This document shows positions 49,383 through 58,064 of a stretch of DNA of 64,000 nucleotides, one piece after another. A program made the translations under genes and the position numbers. Below the pieces are notes generated by a model. The model saw only the letters and a program-made list of their open reading frames with translations. It ran no database searches and was not told the origin of the DNA. The DNA comes from Streptomyces sp. NBC_01454 (GTDB taxonomy: Bacteria; Actinomycetota; Actinomycetes; Streptomycetales; Streptomycetaceae). Every line of letters begins with the position of its first letter. Position 1 is the stretch's first letter. Location of the stretch: the NCBI RefSeq assembly GCF_036227565.1, contig NZ_CP109460.1:7378001-7442000 (forward strand). Direction: 5' to 3'.

Positions 49383-49520
49383 ATGGAACCATCCGCCACC
49401 CCTGCCGAGCGCGAGCCTAACGGAACGACTCGGCCCACCGTGGCTAGATTGGCGTCGCTCATGACCGGCGTGGGAACCCTCCTTGTCGGGGTTGCTGCAG
49501 TGATCACAGCGATGCGGTAG
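49383..49520 (+). CDS. Small single-TM membrane peptide (45 aa)
   Basis: The 45-residue product begins MEPSATPAEREPNGTTRPTV and ends in one transmembrane helix (SLMTGVGTLLVGVAAVITAM). GGAAGGAG lies 6 nt before ATG. Short, with a single helix and a structured leader, it resembles toxin-like or membrane-anchoring peptides of mobile elements, but no known family is recognised. Confidence 0.6.
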   Translation: MEPSATPAEREPNGTTRPTVARLASLMTGVGTLLVGVAAVITAMR

Positions 49521-49861
49521 ACCGTGCGATCTGCGTAGTGCCGACAATGCCCAGACGTGATGCCCACGACTGGGCTAAGGGTGAGTTGAACGGTACTTCC
49601 TGACATCGACGGCTGACATCAACAGCAGCAGATTTCGACGGCCATCTGCGGTCGGTGGCGGCAGCTCGGCCCTCATGCCGAACCGTCACCGGGCGCGCCG
49701 GGTCGAACTCCTAACGCGATGCCCAGCCCACCGGCACCGGTCCCAGGGCCACTGACTAGCAGCCGAGCAGACCTCAGCGACTGCCCCGCCGGTAGTTCGG
49801 GACGAAGAGGTCGTGCCGACATCATGCAGAGACAACGGGCGCTAGACCGAGCGTCAGATCC
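49521..49861. other. Island spacer with repeated att-like motifs
   Basis: The spacer contains TGACATCGAC (49601) and TGACATCAAC (49614), and a TCGAACTCCTAA 12-mer (49706) identical to one just before attR (51813). These could be integrase or excisionase sites or the scar of a nested insertion. No gene. Confidence 0.4.
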
Positions 49862-50620
49862 TCAATTGCGTGTCAGATCTGCATCTGATCCCGGTGACCG
49901 CAGGAGTTGCAAGCAGTCTCGCCCAAAATCGGTAAGAATCCACATTTCACGAAATCCGTCATCCGCGACGAGGCGATTGATTCCGTCATCCACAGCCAGG
50001 CCCTCAGAAGTGAGGCGGGCGATTGAAGCATCGAGCACATCTGCGTAACCGAGGATCTCGGCCAAGATCTCGGGGCGGCGCCACCCGGGCCAGCGCACGT
50101 TCTTGTCAGGTCCAAGTTCATGTGGAGGCATAAGGGGAGGCTGGCGCTCTAGCAACTCCATCAACTTAACTTCAGGCTCATCGATTCGGGCTAGTCCTCG
50201 AATCCTTAGTCTCTCTTCGTCGGCTTTCGTTTCATCACGCACGCCACGGCCAAGGCAACGTCCTAGAGCCTGCACTTTGACATCCAAGGGCGTGTCCATG
50301 GCTGCTTGAACACTCTCTGCCATGAGAGCAAGTAGACGGGGGCTAGACTCAATGGACGAGACGAACCTGTTGAGGTCCATATCGGCTTCAACGCCACCCA
50401 CAGATAGCACTCGACTCGCTCGGTTCCGTCGGTACTGCAGGTACTTGTCGATCAGGCGCTGCCCAGCGGCGTCGACTACTTCCTTCGCCGCCAGAGCAGC
50501 AGCACCAGCCTCCAGGCCGAGCGTTGCTCCAGCAACACCGGCGCCCACGCTCGTGGTCGCTCTGAGGACCACCTCTGCCGCGTTGCCGGCACTCTCCTTG
50601 GCTATGCGATCGTCCGTCAC
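49862..50620 (-). CDS. Island hypothetical protein (252 aa)
   Basis: The product begins with a Gly/Ala-rich, weakly hydrophobic stretch (TTSVGAGVAGATLGLEAGAA) that could be a membrane-associated or glycine-zipper helix. It continues with helical segments (ADMDLNRFVSSIESSPRLLA, LGYADVLDASIARLTSEGLA) and ends in a winged-helix-like WILTDFGRDCLQLL. The GTG start (50620) has no clear ribosome binding site. It precedes, on the same strand, no other gene; the membrane nuclease-like gene lies 114 bp upstream. No family recognised. Confidence 0.6.
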   Translation of the reverse strand: MTDDRIAKESAGNAAEVVLRATTSVGAGVAGATLGLEAGAAALAAKEVVDAAGQRLIDKYLQYRRNRASRVLSVGGVEADMDLNRFVSSIESSPRLLALMAESVQAAMDTPLDVKVQALGRCLGRGVRDETKADEERLRIRGLARIDEPEVKLMELLERQPPLMPPHELGPDKNVRWPGWRRPEILAEILGYADVLDASIARLTSEGLAVDDGINRLVADDGFREMWILTDFGRDCLQLLRSPGSDADLTRN

Positions 50621-50734
50621 GGCGAGCAGGTTACTGTAACGGCCACCACACCAAGCTCGCGGAGCGAGCGGGCGGTGAGCAGCAGGCGCTACGTCGCCAG
50701 GTATGTGTGGGCTGGAACAGAAAAAGAGCCGAGG

Positions 50735-51505
50735 TCACCCGGATGCACCGAGACGCGAGATGAGTTCTTGCACTTTGGCTTCGAGGACCGCGTCGTCCTG
50801 CTCATCCACCCACCGAACGACAGTGGTCGGGAGATCTGCACTCGCCGCTTGCCTAAGTCGCCGAGGTACATCTTGAGGCAGAGGCCTGTTCGTGACCACG
50901 AGAAGGCCGTCGATCGGAACCCTGCCAGAACTACGGGCGGCGGCGTGGATGATATTGCGAAGCACAGAGGTAGTCAGCACGGTTCGACCTACCTTGATCT
51001 GCACCCCGATCAAGGCCGAAGGAGTCTGCACTGCTACATCGATACCAAAGTCCTCGGCCCCACCAACAAGGCGCGTATCGGGATAGAACCTAGCAAGGTG
51101 GTCGAATACTTCACGCTCGTAGACGAGAGCAGAGACCCGTGCAACCAAGGGGTCATCAGTGGCTCTTGGATCAACAGCACTCAAAACCTGTAGTGCTTGC
51201 CGCGCATCCTGCGGCGCCTCCTGCTCAATACTGGCAACGATCTGGTGCCTGCGACGTGACATCAACAGCTCGTAGTCCTGGTACCGAGCTCGCGTAAGCG
51301 GTGACCCATTAATGGCCATGATCAGGAGAATAACTCCGACCAAGAGAAGCGCGACCGAACCGGCCTGGTTGCCGGTCATGAAGACTGCGACCACTCCGGC
51401 GCCAGCCAAGGCAGTGCCGGCCAGGGACGCTCCCAGGCGTTCCCACCGAGACAGCGGGGCAGCGTCAGCTGCTGGGGCCTCGGGCACATCGTCAACGGTC
51501 GACAC
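50735..51505 (-). CDS. Membrane-anchored putative PD-(D/E)XK nuclease
   Basis: The 256-residue protein has two N-terminal helices (LAGTALAGAGVVAVFMTGNQ and SVALLLVGVILLIMAI) and a cytoplasmic C-terminal domain with FGIDVAVQTPSALIGVQIKV. The D-(x)n-(Q)xK arrangement matches the D...ExK core of Mrr/restriction-endonuclease-like folds, with Gln in place of Glu. It may act in defence or in element maintenance. The GTG start is weakly supported. The neighbouring 252-aa gene downstream may be its partner. Confidence 0.6.
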   Translation of the reverse strand: MSTVDDVPEAPAADAAPLSRWERLGASLAGTALAGAGVVAVFMTGNQAGSVALLLVGVILLIMAINGSPLTRARYQDYELLMSRRRHQIVASIEQEAPQDARQALQVLSAVDPRATDDPLVARVSALVYEREVFDHLARFYPDTRLVGGAEDFGIDVAVQTPSALIGVQIKVGRTVLTTSVLRNIIHAAARSSGRVPIDGLLVVTNRPLPQDVPRRLRQAASADLPTTVVRWVDEQDDAVLEAKVQELISRLGASG

Positions 51506-51930
51506 GCCCGGCAGCCTAACTAGTGAAGTGGCCCCCCGGGCGGCTTTCGCAGATCAGATGGCTTCCTTGAGCGGAGTGATCGGCTCCCCAGGCTTACGAC
51601 TGCAGGCAAGGCAATCCAGGCGGATCGGCAGGTGCACGCGTAATCATCAGCGGCAACCGCACGCGCGCGCAAAGCTGTGGTCTCAGCCCTGATCCAGCGG
51701 GGCCTGCCTGCTGACAGCCATCGCTGACATCAACGTCGGCGAACAGTCCCGGAGTCCAACAGCCAGGCGAGGACGGGGCGTCCTAGGCGGAGGTGCGTCA
51801 GAGCACCCACGGATCGAACTCCTAAAGCGGGTGTCGCAGCTCCGCACCCTGCCGGCTTGTGACCCGTGGCATCCCGCTCTGTGTCGCAACACCATGATTC
51901 CGGGCAGGTAGCCGCACCACAATCGCCTCC
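51506..51930. other. attR side of the island
   Basis: The tRNA-like direct repeat lies at 51825-51857 here. TGACATCAAC at 51725-51734 is one of several copies in the island. A possible relic of the original tRNA 5' half (TCGAACTCCTAAAGC) precedes the repeat at 51813. No gene until the alkylsulfatase ATG. Confidence 0.5.
51825..51857 (+). repeat. Island right boundary, tRNA-3'-half-like direct repeat (attR)
   Basis: AAGCGGGTGTCGCAG followed by CTCCGCACCCTGCCGG matches the left copy (44686-44718) with four differences over 33 nt. The two copies are in direct orientation, 7.1 kb apart, bracketing genes of island character. Confidence 0.55.
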
Positions 51931-53799
51931 ATGAGCCATCTCGCCTGGGACGACGAACAGGACTTCGCCGACGCCGACCGCGGGTTCCTCGCCCGTCTCG
52001 ACCCCTGCCTCATCCGGGACGCCGACGGCCGCGTCGTCTGGGACAACGACGCCTATGCCTTCCTGGACGACGACTGCCCGCCCACCGCGCACCCCTCGCT
52101 GTGGCGCCAGAGCCGGCTCGTCGCCCGGCAGGGTCTCTACGAGGTCGTACCGGGGATCTACCAGGTACGCGGCCTGGACATCTCGCACATCACCTTCGTC
52201 GAGGGCGACCGCGGCGTCCTCGTCATCGACCCGCTGATCAGTACCGAGGTGGCGGCCGCGGCGCTGGCGCTGTACCGCGCACACCGCGGACCGCGCCCGG
52301 TCACCGCCGTCCTCTACAGCCATTCGCACCTCGATCACTTCGGCGGGGTGCGCGGTGTGGTCGACGACGCGGACGTGGCCGCCGGCCGGATACCGGTGAT
52401 CGCCCCGTCCGGCTTCCTCGCCCACGCGGTCAGCGAGAACGTCTTCACCGGACCCGCGATGGTGCGCCGGGCCGGCTACATGTACGGCACCACGCTGCCC
52501 AAGGGGCCGGCCGGTCAGATCGGCTGCGGCCTGGGCCAGACGACCTCGACCGGCTCCGTCGGGCTGATCGCCCCCACCCTGGACATCACCGCGACCGGTC
52601 AGGAAGAGGTGATCGACGGCATCCGGATGGTCTTCCAGCTGACGCCCGGCACCGAGGCGCCCGCCGAGATGAACTTCCACTTCCCCGAGCTGCGGGCGCT
52701 GTGCGTGGCCGAGAACGCCTGCCACACCCTGCACAACGTCCTCACCCTCCGCGGTGCGCTGGTCCGTGACCCCAGCGCCTGGGCCCGCTATCTCACCGAG
52801 TCCCTGCGGCTGTTCGCCGATTCCAGCGAGGTCGTCTTCGCCTCCCACCACTGGCCCACCTGGGGAGCGGACCGCGCGGTCCGCTTCCTGGAGGAGCAGC
52901 GCGACGCCTATGCCTACCTGCACGACCAGTCCGTACGGCTGATCAACGCCGGGCTCACCGGCGCCGAGATAGCCGAGGAGCTGCGCTTCCCGCCCGCGCT
53001 GGAGCGCGCCTGGCACGCCCGCGGCTACTACGGCACCCTCAGCCACAACGCCAAGGCTGTGTACCAGCGTTACATGGGCTGGTTCGACCGCAACCCGGCC
53101 CATCTGTGGCAGCATCCGCCGGTGGCCGCGGCCCGGCGCTATGTGGAGTTCATGGGCGGCGCCGACGCCGTGCTGGCCAAGGCCCGGCAGGCGTACGAGG
53201 CGGGTGATCTGCGCTGGGTGGCCGAAGTGGTCAACCACGTCATCTTCGCCGCACCGGGCCACGCCGAGGCCCGCGCCCTCCAGGCCGACGCCTTCGAACA
53301 GCTGGGCCGGGCCGCCGAGTCCGGCCCCTGGCGCAACTTCTACCTGATGGGCGCCGCAGAGCTGCGCGGCCCCGTCGCCGGCACCCCCGCACATCCCGCG
53401 CCCGACCTCCTCGCCGCCCTCACCGCCGAGCAGATCTTCCAGTCCATGGCAGTCCGCCTCAACGGTCCCCGGGCCGGCGACCGGCGCCTCCTCCTGCGCT
53501 GGGAAATCGGGTCCGCGCCGGACGGCAGCGACCCGGCCGCCGCCCCCGAGATCTGGACGCTGCTGCTGTCCAACGGCGCGCTCACCCCCATGCCCGGCGA
53601 CGCGCCCCGCGGCGAACGGCCGCACGCCACCCTGCGCCTGGCACGCACCACCCTGAACGCGGTCCTCAGCGGCGCCACCACGTTCCCCGACGAAATCACC
53701 GCGGGCACCGTCACCCTCGACGGTGACGCCGAGGCCCTGCTCAGCTTCCACTCCCTGCTGGACAAGCCCGACTGGAACTTTCCGATCGTCACTCCCTAG
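51931..53799 (+). CDS. SdsA/BDS1-like alkylsulfatase (metallo-beta-lactamase type)
   Basis: The 622-residue enzyme hydrolyses alkyl sulfates (such as SDS) to the alcohol and sulfate. It has the metallo-hydrolase site SHSHLDHFGGVRGVV, with further ligands in AENACHTLHN and ASHHWPTWG, the BDS1-type dimerisation/helical region (YMGWFDRNPAHLWQHPP), and a C-terminal SCP2-like domain. No signal peptide is obvious. It begins just after the island's right boundary. Confidence 0.9.
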   Translation: MSHLAWDDEQDFADADRGFLARLDPCLIRDADGRVVWDNDAYAFLDDDCPPTAHPSLWRQSRLVARQGLYEVVPGIYQVRGLDISHITFVEGDRGVLVIDPLISTEVAAAALALYRAHRGPRPVTAVLYSHSHLDHFGGVRGVVDDADVAAGRIPVIAPSGFLAHAVSENVFTGPAMVRRAGYMYGTTLPKGPAGQIGCGLGQTTSTGSVGLIAPTLDITATGQEEVIDGIRMVFQLTPGTEAPAEMNFHFPELRALCVAENACHTLHNVLTLRGALVRDPSAWARYLTESLRLFADSSEVVFASHHWPTWGADRAVRFLEEQRDAYAYLHDQSVRLINAGLTGAEIAEELRFPPALERAWHARGYYGTLSHNAKAVYQRYMGWFDRNPAHLWQHPPVAAARRYVEFMGGADAVLAKARQAYEAGDLRWVAEVVNHVIFAAPGHAEARALQADAFEQLGRAAESGPWRNFYLMGAAELRGPVAGTPAHPAPDLLAALTAEQIFQSMAVRLNGPRAGDRRLLLRWEIGSAPDGSDPAAAPEIWTLLLSNGALTPMPGDAPRGERPHATLRLARTTLNAVLSGATTFPDEITAGTVTLDGDAEALLSFHSLLDKPDWNFPIVTP

Positions 53800-53904
53800 G
53801 TGAGCTTCGACGGAGACCGTGTCGTATTCGGTGAGTTCGAGAAGGCGTGCGTAGCAGCAGAGGGTGGCGGCGAGTCCGAAGCCTTGCCGGTCTTCGGCGG
53901 TCCA
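53794..53904 (-). pseudogene. In-frame tail after the AAA gene stop
   Basis: Directly after the TGA of the GNAT-AAA gene (53905-53907, minus) the same frame continues WTAEDRQGFGLAATLCCYAR and LLELTEYDTVSVEAHLG with coding-like composition until it meets the sulfatase end. It could be the lost C-terminus of the AAA protein (stop by mutation) or the truncated edge of another gene. No ribosome binding site is associated. Confidence 0.4.
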
Positions 53905-55185
53905 TCACAAGCGGGCGTGGTGCTCGATGTCCTCGCGGAAGGCGGTGAGTGCCTGGTCGGTGAGCGTGGGGCGGGTATCGGCGATGGCGGCCAGGTAGTC
54001 ATCGGTGCGGGCAGGTGTGCCGTGGCGATCGGCGACCTCGCGTTCGAATGCGGTGTGGGCGCCCTTGCGGGCGGCGAACTCGATGTCGGCGGGAGTGAAC
54101 ATCTCGCTGGCCGCCACCAGCCGATGGAGGTCGACGCTGTTGGCGGCGGGGCCGAGGTAGCGCTGCCAGATCGCGGCTCGGGCGGCCTGGTCGGGCGGGC
54201 CGACCGGGATGACGTGGTCGAACCGGCCAGGGCGCAGGAATGCGGGATCGATGGAGCGGACGGAGTTGGTGGCGCAGATCAGCAGACGGTCGTCGTGGTC
54301 GCGGAAGCCGGGAATCAGCTTGAGCAGTTCGTTGGTTACTCCGTGGCTGGGGTCGACGGCCAGGCCGGACCGGACGCCGGCGATCTCCTCGACTTCGTCG
54401 ATGAACAGCAGAACCGTGTCCAGCTCGGCCAGATCGGCGAATGTGTCCCGCAACGCGGCGGCCAGGCCCCCCTCTCCGGTCGCCGCGAGCCGGGACGGGA
54501 AGAGTTCCACGAACGGCCACTCCAGCCGGGAGGCGACGGCTTTGGCGAAGCTGGTCTTGCCGGTGCCCGGGGGGCCGAAGAGGATGACCGCCTTTGGCGG
54601 CCTGACCCCGTGCTTCTCGGCCAGAACGGGCTCGGTCAGCGGCAGCACGACCCGCCGCTCGATGGCGTCCTTCTCCTGCTCCATGCCCGAGAGGGCACTC
54701 CACAGGCCCTGTGGGAGGACCCGCCCGCCGAGTTCCGCAAGCAGACCCGCGTCGGCGGCTCCGAGATGGTCGGCCTTCTCGTAGAAGACCAGTCCCTCCT
54801 GGGCCCGGTAGCCGGAGTTCTCCAGGGCTGCGGTTCCGGTGGCCCCAGGAGTGAGCAGCGCACTGATCCGGTACACGCCCCGTGCCCGCAGGCGTCGCTC
54901 AAGCTCGGCGATCAAGCCACTGCCGATCCCGCGGTTGCGCCATGTGCCGGCCAGCGACACCAGCAGGATCCACGCCCGCTCCCCCCGGACCTGTGCCACC
55001 GCCATCCCCACGAGCTCCTCGCCGACCACCGCGACCACGGCCGGCCCGCCGGACCGGGCCACGGCCATCACCTCGGAGATGGGGAACGCGGGAGGCGACT
55101 CGTCCTCCCGTCGGTCGTGATCCCAGATCCGGATGGCCCGGTCCAGATCATCGTCGTGGTAGTCCCGCAATCGCCACGTCGCCAT
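53905..55185 (-). CDS. GNAT acetyltransferase-AAA+ ATPase fusion
   Basis: The 426-residue protein has an N-terminal GNAT domain (residues 1-140; acetyl-CoA loop RNRGIG at 83-88) and a C-terminal AAA+ ATPase of the CDC48/FtsH type: Walker A GPPGTGKT at 204-211, Walker B LLFIDE near 259-264, and RPGRFDHVIPVGPPD with the second region of homology. It should couple acetyl transfer to an ATP-driven remodelling function; the combination is unusual. Start at ATG 55185 is chosen at the GNAT start. Confidence 0.85.
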   Translation of the reverse strand: MATWRLRDYHDDDLDRAIRIWDHDRREDESPPAFPISEVMAVARSGGPAVVAVVGEELVGMAVAQVRGERAWILLVSLAGTWRNRGIGSGLIAELERRLRARGVYRISALLTPGATGTAALENSGYRAQEGLVFYEKADHLGAADAGLLAELGGRVLPQGLWSALSGMEQEKDAIERRVVLPLTEPVLAEKHGVRPPKAVILFGPPGTGKTSFAKAVASRLEWPFVELFPSRLAATGEGGLAAALRDTFADLAELDTVLLFIDEVEEIAGVRSGLAVDPSHGVTNELLKLIPGFRDHDDRLLICATNSVRSIDPAFLRPGRFDHVIPVGPPDQAARAAIWQRYLGPAANSVDLHRLVAASEMFTPADIEFAARKGAHTAFEREVADRHGTPARTDDYLAAIADTRPTLTDQALTAFREDIEHHARL

Positions 55186-55424
55186 CGTCACCACCTTGCC
55201 GGTCGGCGACGCCTCACCGCGCCCGGCCAGGGCCGGGCAAGCGCCCGCTTCCTTCATTGTCCGCGCCGACCGCGCACCCGTCGAACCGGCGCCACCGGTT
55301 GCTGAGCGGCATGTGGTGGTCACGGACGTCCCACGTGGAACACCGAGGACGGATGTACGTCATCAGCAACCGTCTTCAGGCTCATCCGTAAAGACTGACG
55401 CCGGCCGTACACAGGCGCACGACC

Positions 55425-56708
55425 TCAGCAGTCCGTACGCAAGAAGCCCGGTTTGTGGTCCGGACCCGCGTCGCAGGACCGGTCCTCGTTCCCGGCATCG
55501 CGCAGCAGCAGCGCCGCCAGGGCCAGGGCCGTACCCCGGGGCGTCGAGAGATCGAGTCCGGTCAGTGCGGAGATCCGGGCCAGCCGGTTGTCGACGGTGT
55601 TGGGGTGGAGGGTCAGCAGCCGGGCGGTGGCGCGGCGGTCCTGCGCCTGTTCCAGATGTGTGCGGAGGGTTTCGAGGAGTTCGGGCCGCCCGGCGACCGG
55701 GTCGAGCAGCACGGCGATCCGGTCGCTGCCGGCGCTGGGACGGGACAGCTGGTATTCCAGCAGGACGTCATCGAGCCGGTGCAGCCCGGCCGGATGGCCA
55801 CAGGCCCGGGCCACCCGGACGATCCGTGCGGCGGTCCGCGCCGCCTCCGGGATCTGCCCGACCTGCTCCACGGGTACGGCGGCGAGCCGTACGCCCGGAC
55901 CGCCGGCCTCGGCGAGCCGCTGGGCGAGGCCGGGCGGCGGCTGTGCCGGGCCGGGCACGATCGCCCGGCCCCCGGCGCCGTCGAACAGGGTGAGCACCTC
56001 GCGGCCGAACGCCCCGTCCAGCGCCGTCTGGAGTCGCCGTACCACCCGCCGTGCGGCGACCGGCGCCCGCGGCCTGTTCGGCAATTGCACGGCCAGGACC
56101 AGCGACGGTCCCGCGAGAGGGCTGCCGGCCGCCGGGACCGTGGTGCCCGCCAGCAGCCCGCGGACCAGGGAGCGGCGCTCCTCGCGCCGTTCGGCCGCGA
56201 GGGCCGCCCGCTCGTCGAGGTAGGTCTCGGTGACCGCGCTCACCACCCGCTGTTCGGCGCCGAGCAGATAGCCGGCCAGCTCGACCAGCGCGGCCTCCTC
56301 GCCGGGCCGGGCGGCCTCCCGCAGCGCCTGCCACAGCACCCGCGCCCCCGCGCAGTGGGTGTCCAGCAGCAACCGCAGCGGCATGCCCTCCTCGGCCCGC
56401 TGGGCGGCGCGTTCGCGGAAGAAACGGGTGTCGTCGGGGCCGGTCCGCGGATCGTGCACCACCCGTTCCAGGAACAGCCGCAGCCCGTGCCGGGCGGTCG
56501 CCGCGATCTCCACATCCTTGACCTCGGCGGGGAGTTCAGCGTAGCCGTGCAGCTGCTCGAAGGCGTCCCGGGACATCAGCCGGGCGAGTTCGTTCACCCG
56601 GGGCACGCAGCGGGCGGCGAGCGACCGGGCGGCCTCGGACACGTCGGGGACCGGCGCCTGCGGGTCCGCCGTGGCGAAGCGGTGTGCCGCGCCCGTGTCC
56701 GCTGTCAT
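55425..56708 (-). CDS. PucR/CdaR-type transcriptional regulator
   Basis: The 427-residue protein lacks the PucR N-terminal domain. It has an N-terminal helical region (RRVNELARLM-like helices), a GGDEF-like middle (GPSLVLAVQLPNRPRAPVAA) and a C-terminal HTH_30 (RRATARLLTLHPNTVDNRLA). GGGAGG is placed 6 nt before ATG 56708. It is divergent from the metallophore uptake operon (292 bp), which makes that operon a candidate target. Confidence 0.82.
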   Translation of the reverse strand: MTADTGAAHRFATADPQAPVPDVSEAARSLAARCVPRVNELARLMSRDAFEQLHGYAELPAEVKDVEIAATARHGLRLFLERVVHDPRTGPDDTRFFRERAAQRAEEGMPLRLLLDTHCAGARVLWQALREAARPGEEAALVELAGYLLGAEQRVVSAVTETYLDERAALAAERREERRSLVRGLLAGTTVPAAGSPLAGPSLVLAVQLPNRPRAPVAARRVVRRLQTALDGAFGREVLTLFDGAGGRAIVPGPAQPPPGLAQRLAEAGGPGVRLAAVPVEQVGQIPEAARTAARIVRVARACGHPAGLHRLDDVLLEYQLSRPSAGSDRIAVLLDPVAGRPELLETLRTHLEQAQDRRATARLLTLHPNTVDNRLARISALTGLDLSTPRGTALALAALLLRDAGNEDRSCDAGPDHKPGFLRTDC

Positions 56709-56999
56709 CGACCGCCTCCCGGTGCCGTGGTGAGGCGTCACCTTAGTCCGCCCCCGTGCCGGTGGCGACCACGGCTTCCGGCGCCCGTCCAGCAGGGAAA
56801 GGCCGGAGGGGCCGGAGGGGCCGGAGGGGCCGGAATGGCCGCAGAGGCCGGAAAACCGGAAAAGGCGCCCGCCGCCCCGGAACCGCCTCCGCCGTCGGGC
56901 CGACTATCTGTGCCGGGTCGTGTCCGCGGCCCGCCCGGCCGCTCTCGCGGTGGGTGAGACGGCCGGTGCACCGGCCGGTGAGCGTAGGGGAGAAGCGCC
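56709..56999. other. Intergenic region upstream of the uptake operon
   Basis: A GGCCGGAGGG tandem repeat (10-bp unit, about 3.5 copies) covers 56801-56834. The rest contains no obvious iron-box, copper-box or cobalamin riboswitch. A GGGGAGAAG site lies before the ATG. Confidence 0.5.
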
Positions 57000-58064
57000 A
57001 TGCGTCCTGGGAAATTGTGCGGTATCGCGGTGGTCGTGGCGCTGGGTGCCACCGCGTGCGGCGGCAGCGGCGGGGGAGGAGCGGGGTCGGACAAGGCCGC
57101 CTCCGGCGCCGGATTTCCCGTGCAGGTCGCCGACTGCAAGGGCTCCGTCACCTTCCCGTCCGCACCGCGCAAGATCGTCACCAGCAACGCCGCCGCCCTG
57201 GAGATGCTGCTGCGGCTGGGCGCGGGTGACCGGGTCATCGGGACCGGATTCCCGCCCGGCAAGGGGACGTTGCCGGGCGCGCTGGACGGGGCGGCACAGA
57301 AGGTGCCGGTACTGGGAAAGTCCGTGATCCCCAAGGAGAAGCTGCTCGGTTCGGGCGCCGATCTGTACGTCGACACCTTCGCCTCGATGGACACCATGGG
57401 CGGGGCCGGTGACGCGCCGACCGAGGAGGAGTACACGGCGGCCGGCATCAAGCACCTCCATCTGACCTCCACCGCCTGCGCGCCCATGGCCGACAAGGCG
57501 CAGGAGGATCTGTCCGGTGTGGAGAACGACATCAGACGGCTGGGCGCGGTGACCGGCACCGGCAAACGGGCCGACGCGCTGGTGGCGGGGATGCGGGCGA
57601 AGGTCGGCGCGGTGCACAAGGCCGTCGGCGGCCTCGCCCCCGGCAAGCGGCCGACGTACTTCTTCTTCGACTACGACGCGGGCACCAAGCAGCCGGTCGC
57701 CGTCTGCCGCAAGCAGGTCGCCAACGCCGTGATCGGCCAGGCCGGGGCGCGCAACGTCTTCGACGGCTGTGACGGGGACTTCAAGCAGGTGTCCTGGGAG
57801 GACGTGGTCGCCAAGAACCCGGACTGGATCCAGCTCGGGGTGCGTGACCGGGGCAGCGCGGCGGCCAACGCCAGGGCCTTCGACGAGGCCGCCGGGTTCC
57901 TGAAGACCTTCCCCGCCACCAAGGACCTCGCGGCGGTGCGCAAGGGCAAGTTCCTGCGGATCGGCTCGGAGCGCACGACGATCGCCGGGGTCGGCAACGC
58001 GGACACCGTCGAGGAGATCGCGCACACCGTCCATGCCGACCGGTTCAAGGCGGCGCGGCAGTGA
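57000..58064 (+). CDS. Metallophore/cobalamin-type ABC substrate-binding lipoprotein
   Basis: The 354-residue protein has a lipoprotein signal with Cys20 (LGATAC) and a FecB/BtuF-type fold: KIVTSNAAALEMLLRLGAGD, LLGSGADLYVDTF and NPDWIQLGV, with a long helix between two lobes. It binds a chelated metal such as a siderophore or cobalamin complex outside the membrane. The permease GTG overlaps its stop (GTGA). Confidence 0.88.
   Translation: MRPGKLCGIAVVVALGATACGGSGGGGAGSDKAASGAGFPVQVADCKGSVTFPSAPRKIVTSNAAALEMLLRLGAGDRVIGTGFPPGKGTLPGALDGAAQKVPVLGKSVIPKEKLLGSGADLYVDTFASMDTMGGAGDAPTEEEYTAAGIKHLHLTSTACAPMADKAQEDLSGVENDIRRLGAVTGTGKRADALVAGMRAKVGAVHKAVGGLAPGKRPTYFFFDYDAGTKQPVAVCRKQVANAVIGQAGARNVFDGCDGDFKQVSWEDVVAKNPDWIQLGVRDRGSAAANARAFDEAAGFLKTFPATKDLAAVRKGKFLRIGSERTTIAGVGNADTVEEIAHTVHADRFKAARQ

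Noticed and set aside
56850..57000. Possible cobalamin riboswitch or iron box before the substrate-binding protein
   Set aside because: No B12-box, no T-T-A-G-G-type iron palindrome and no long paired leader are visible.
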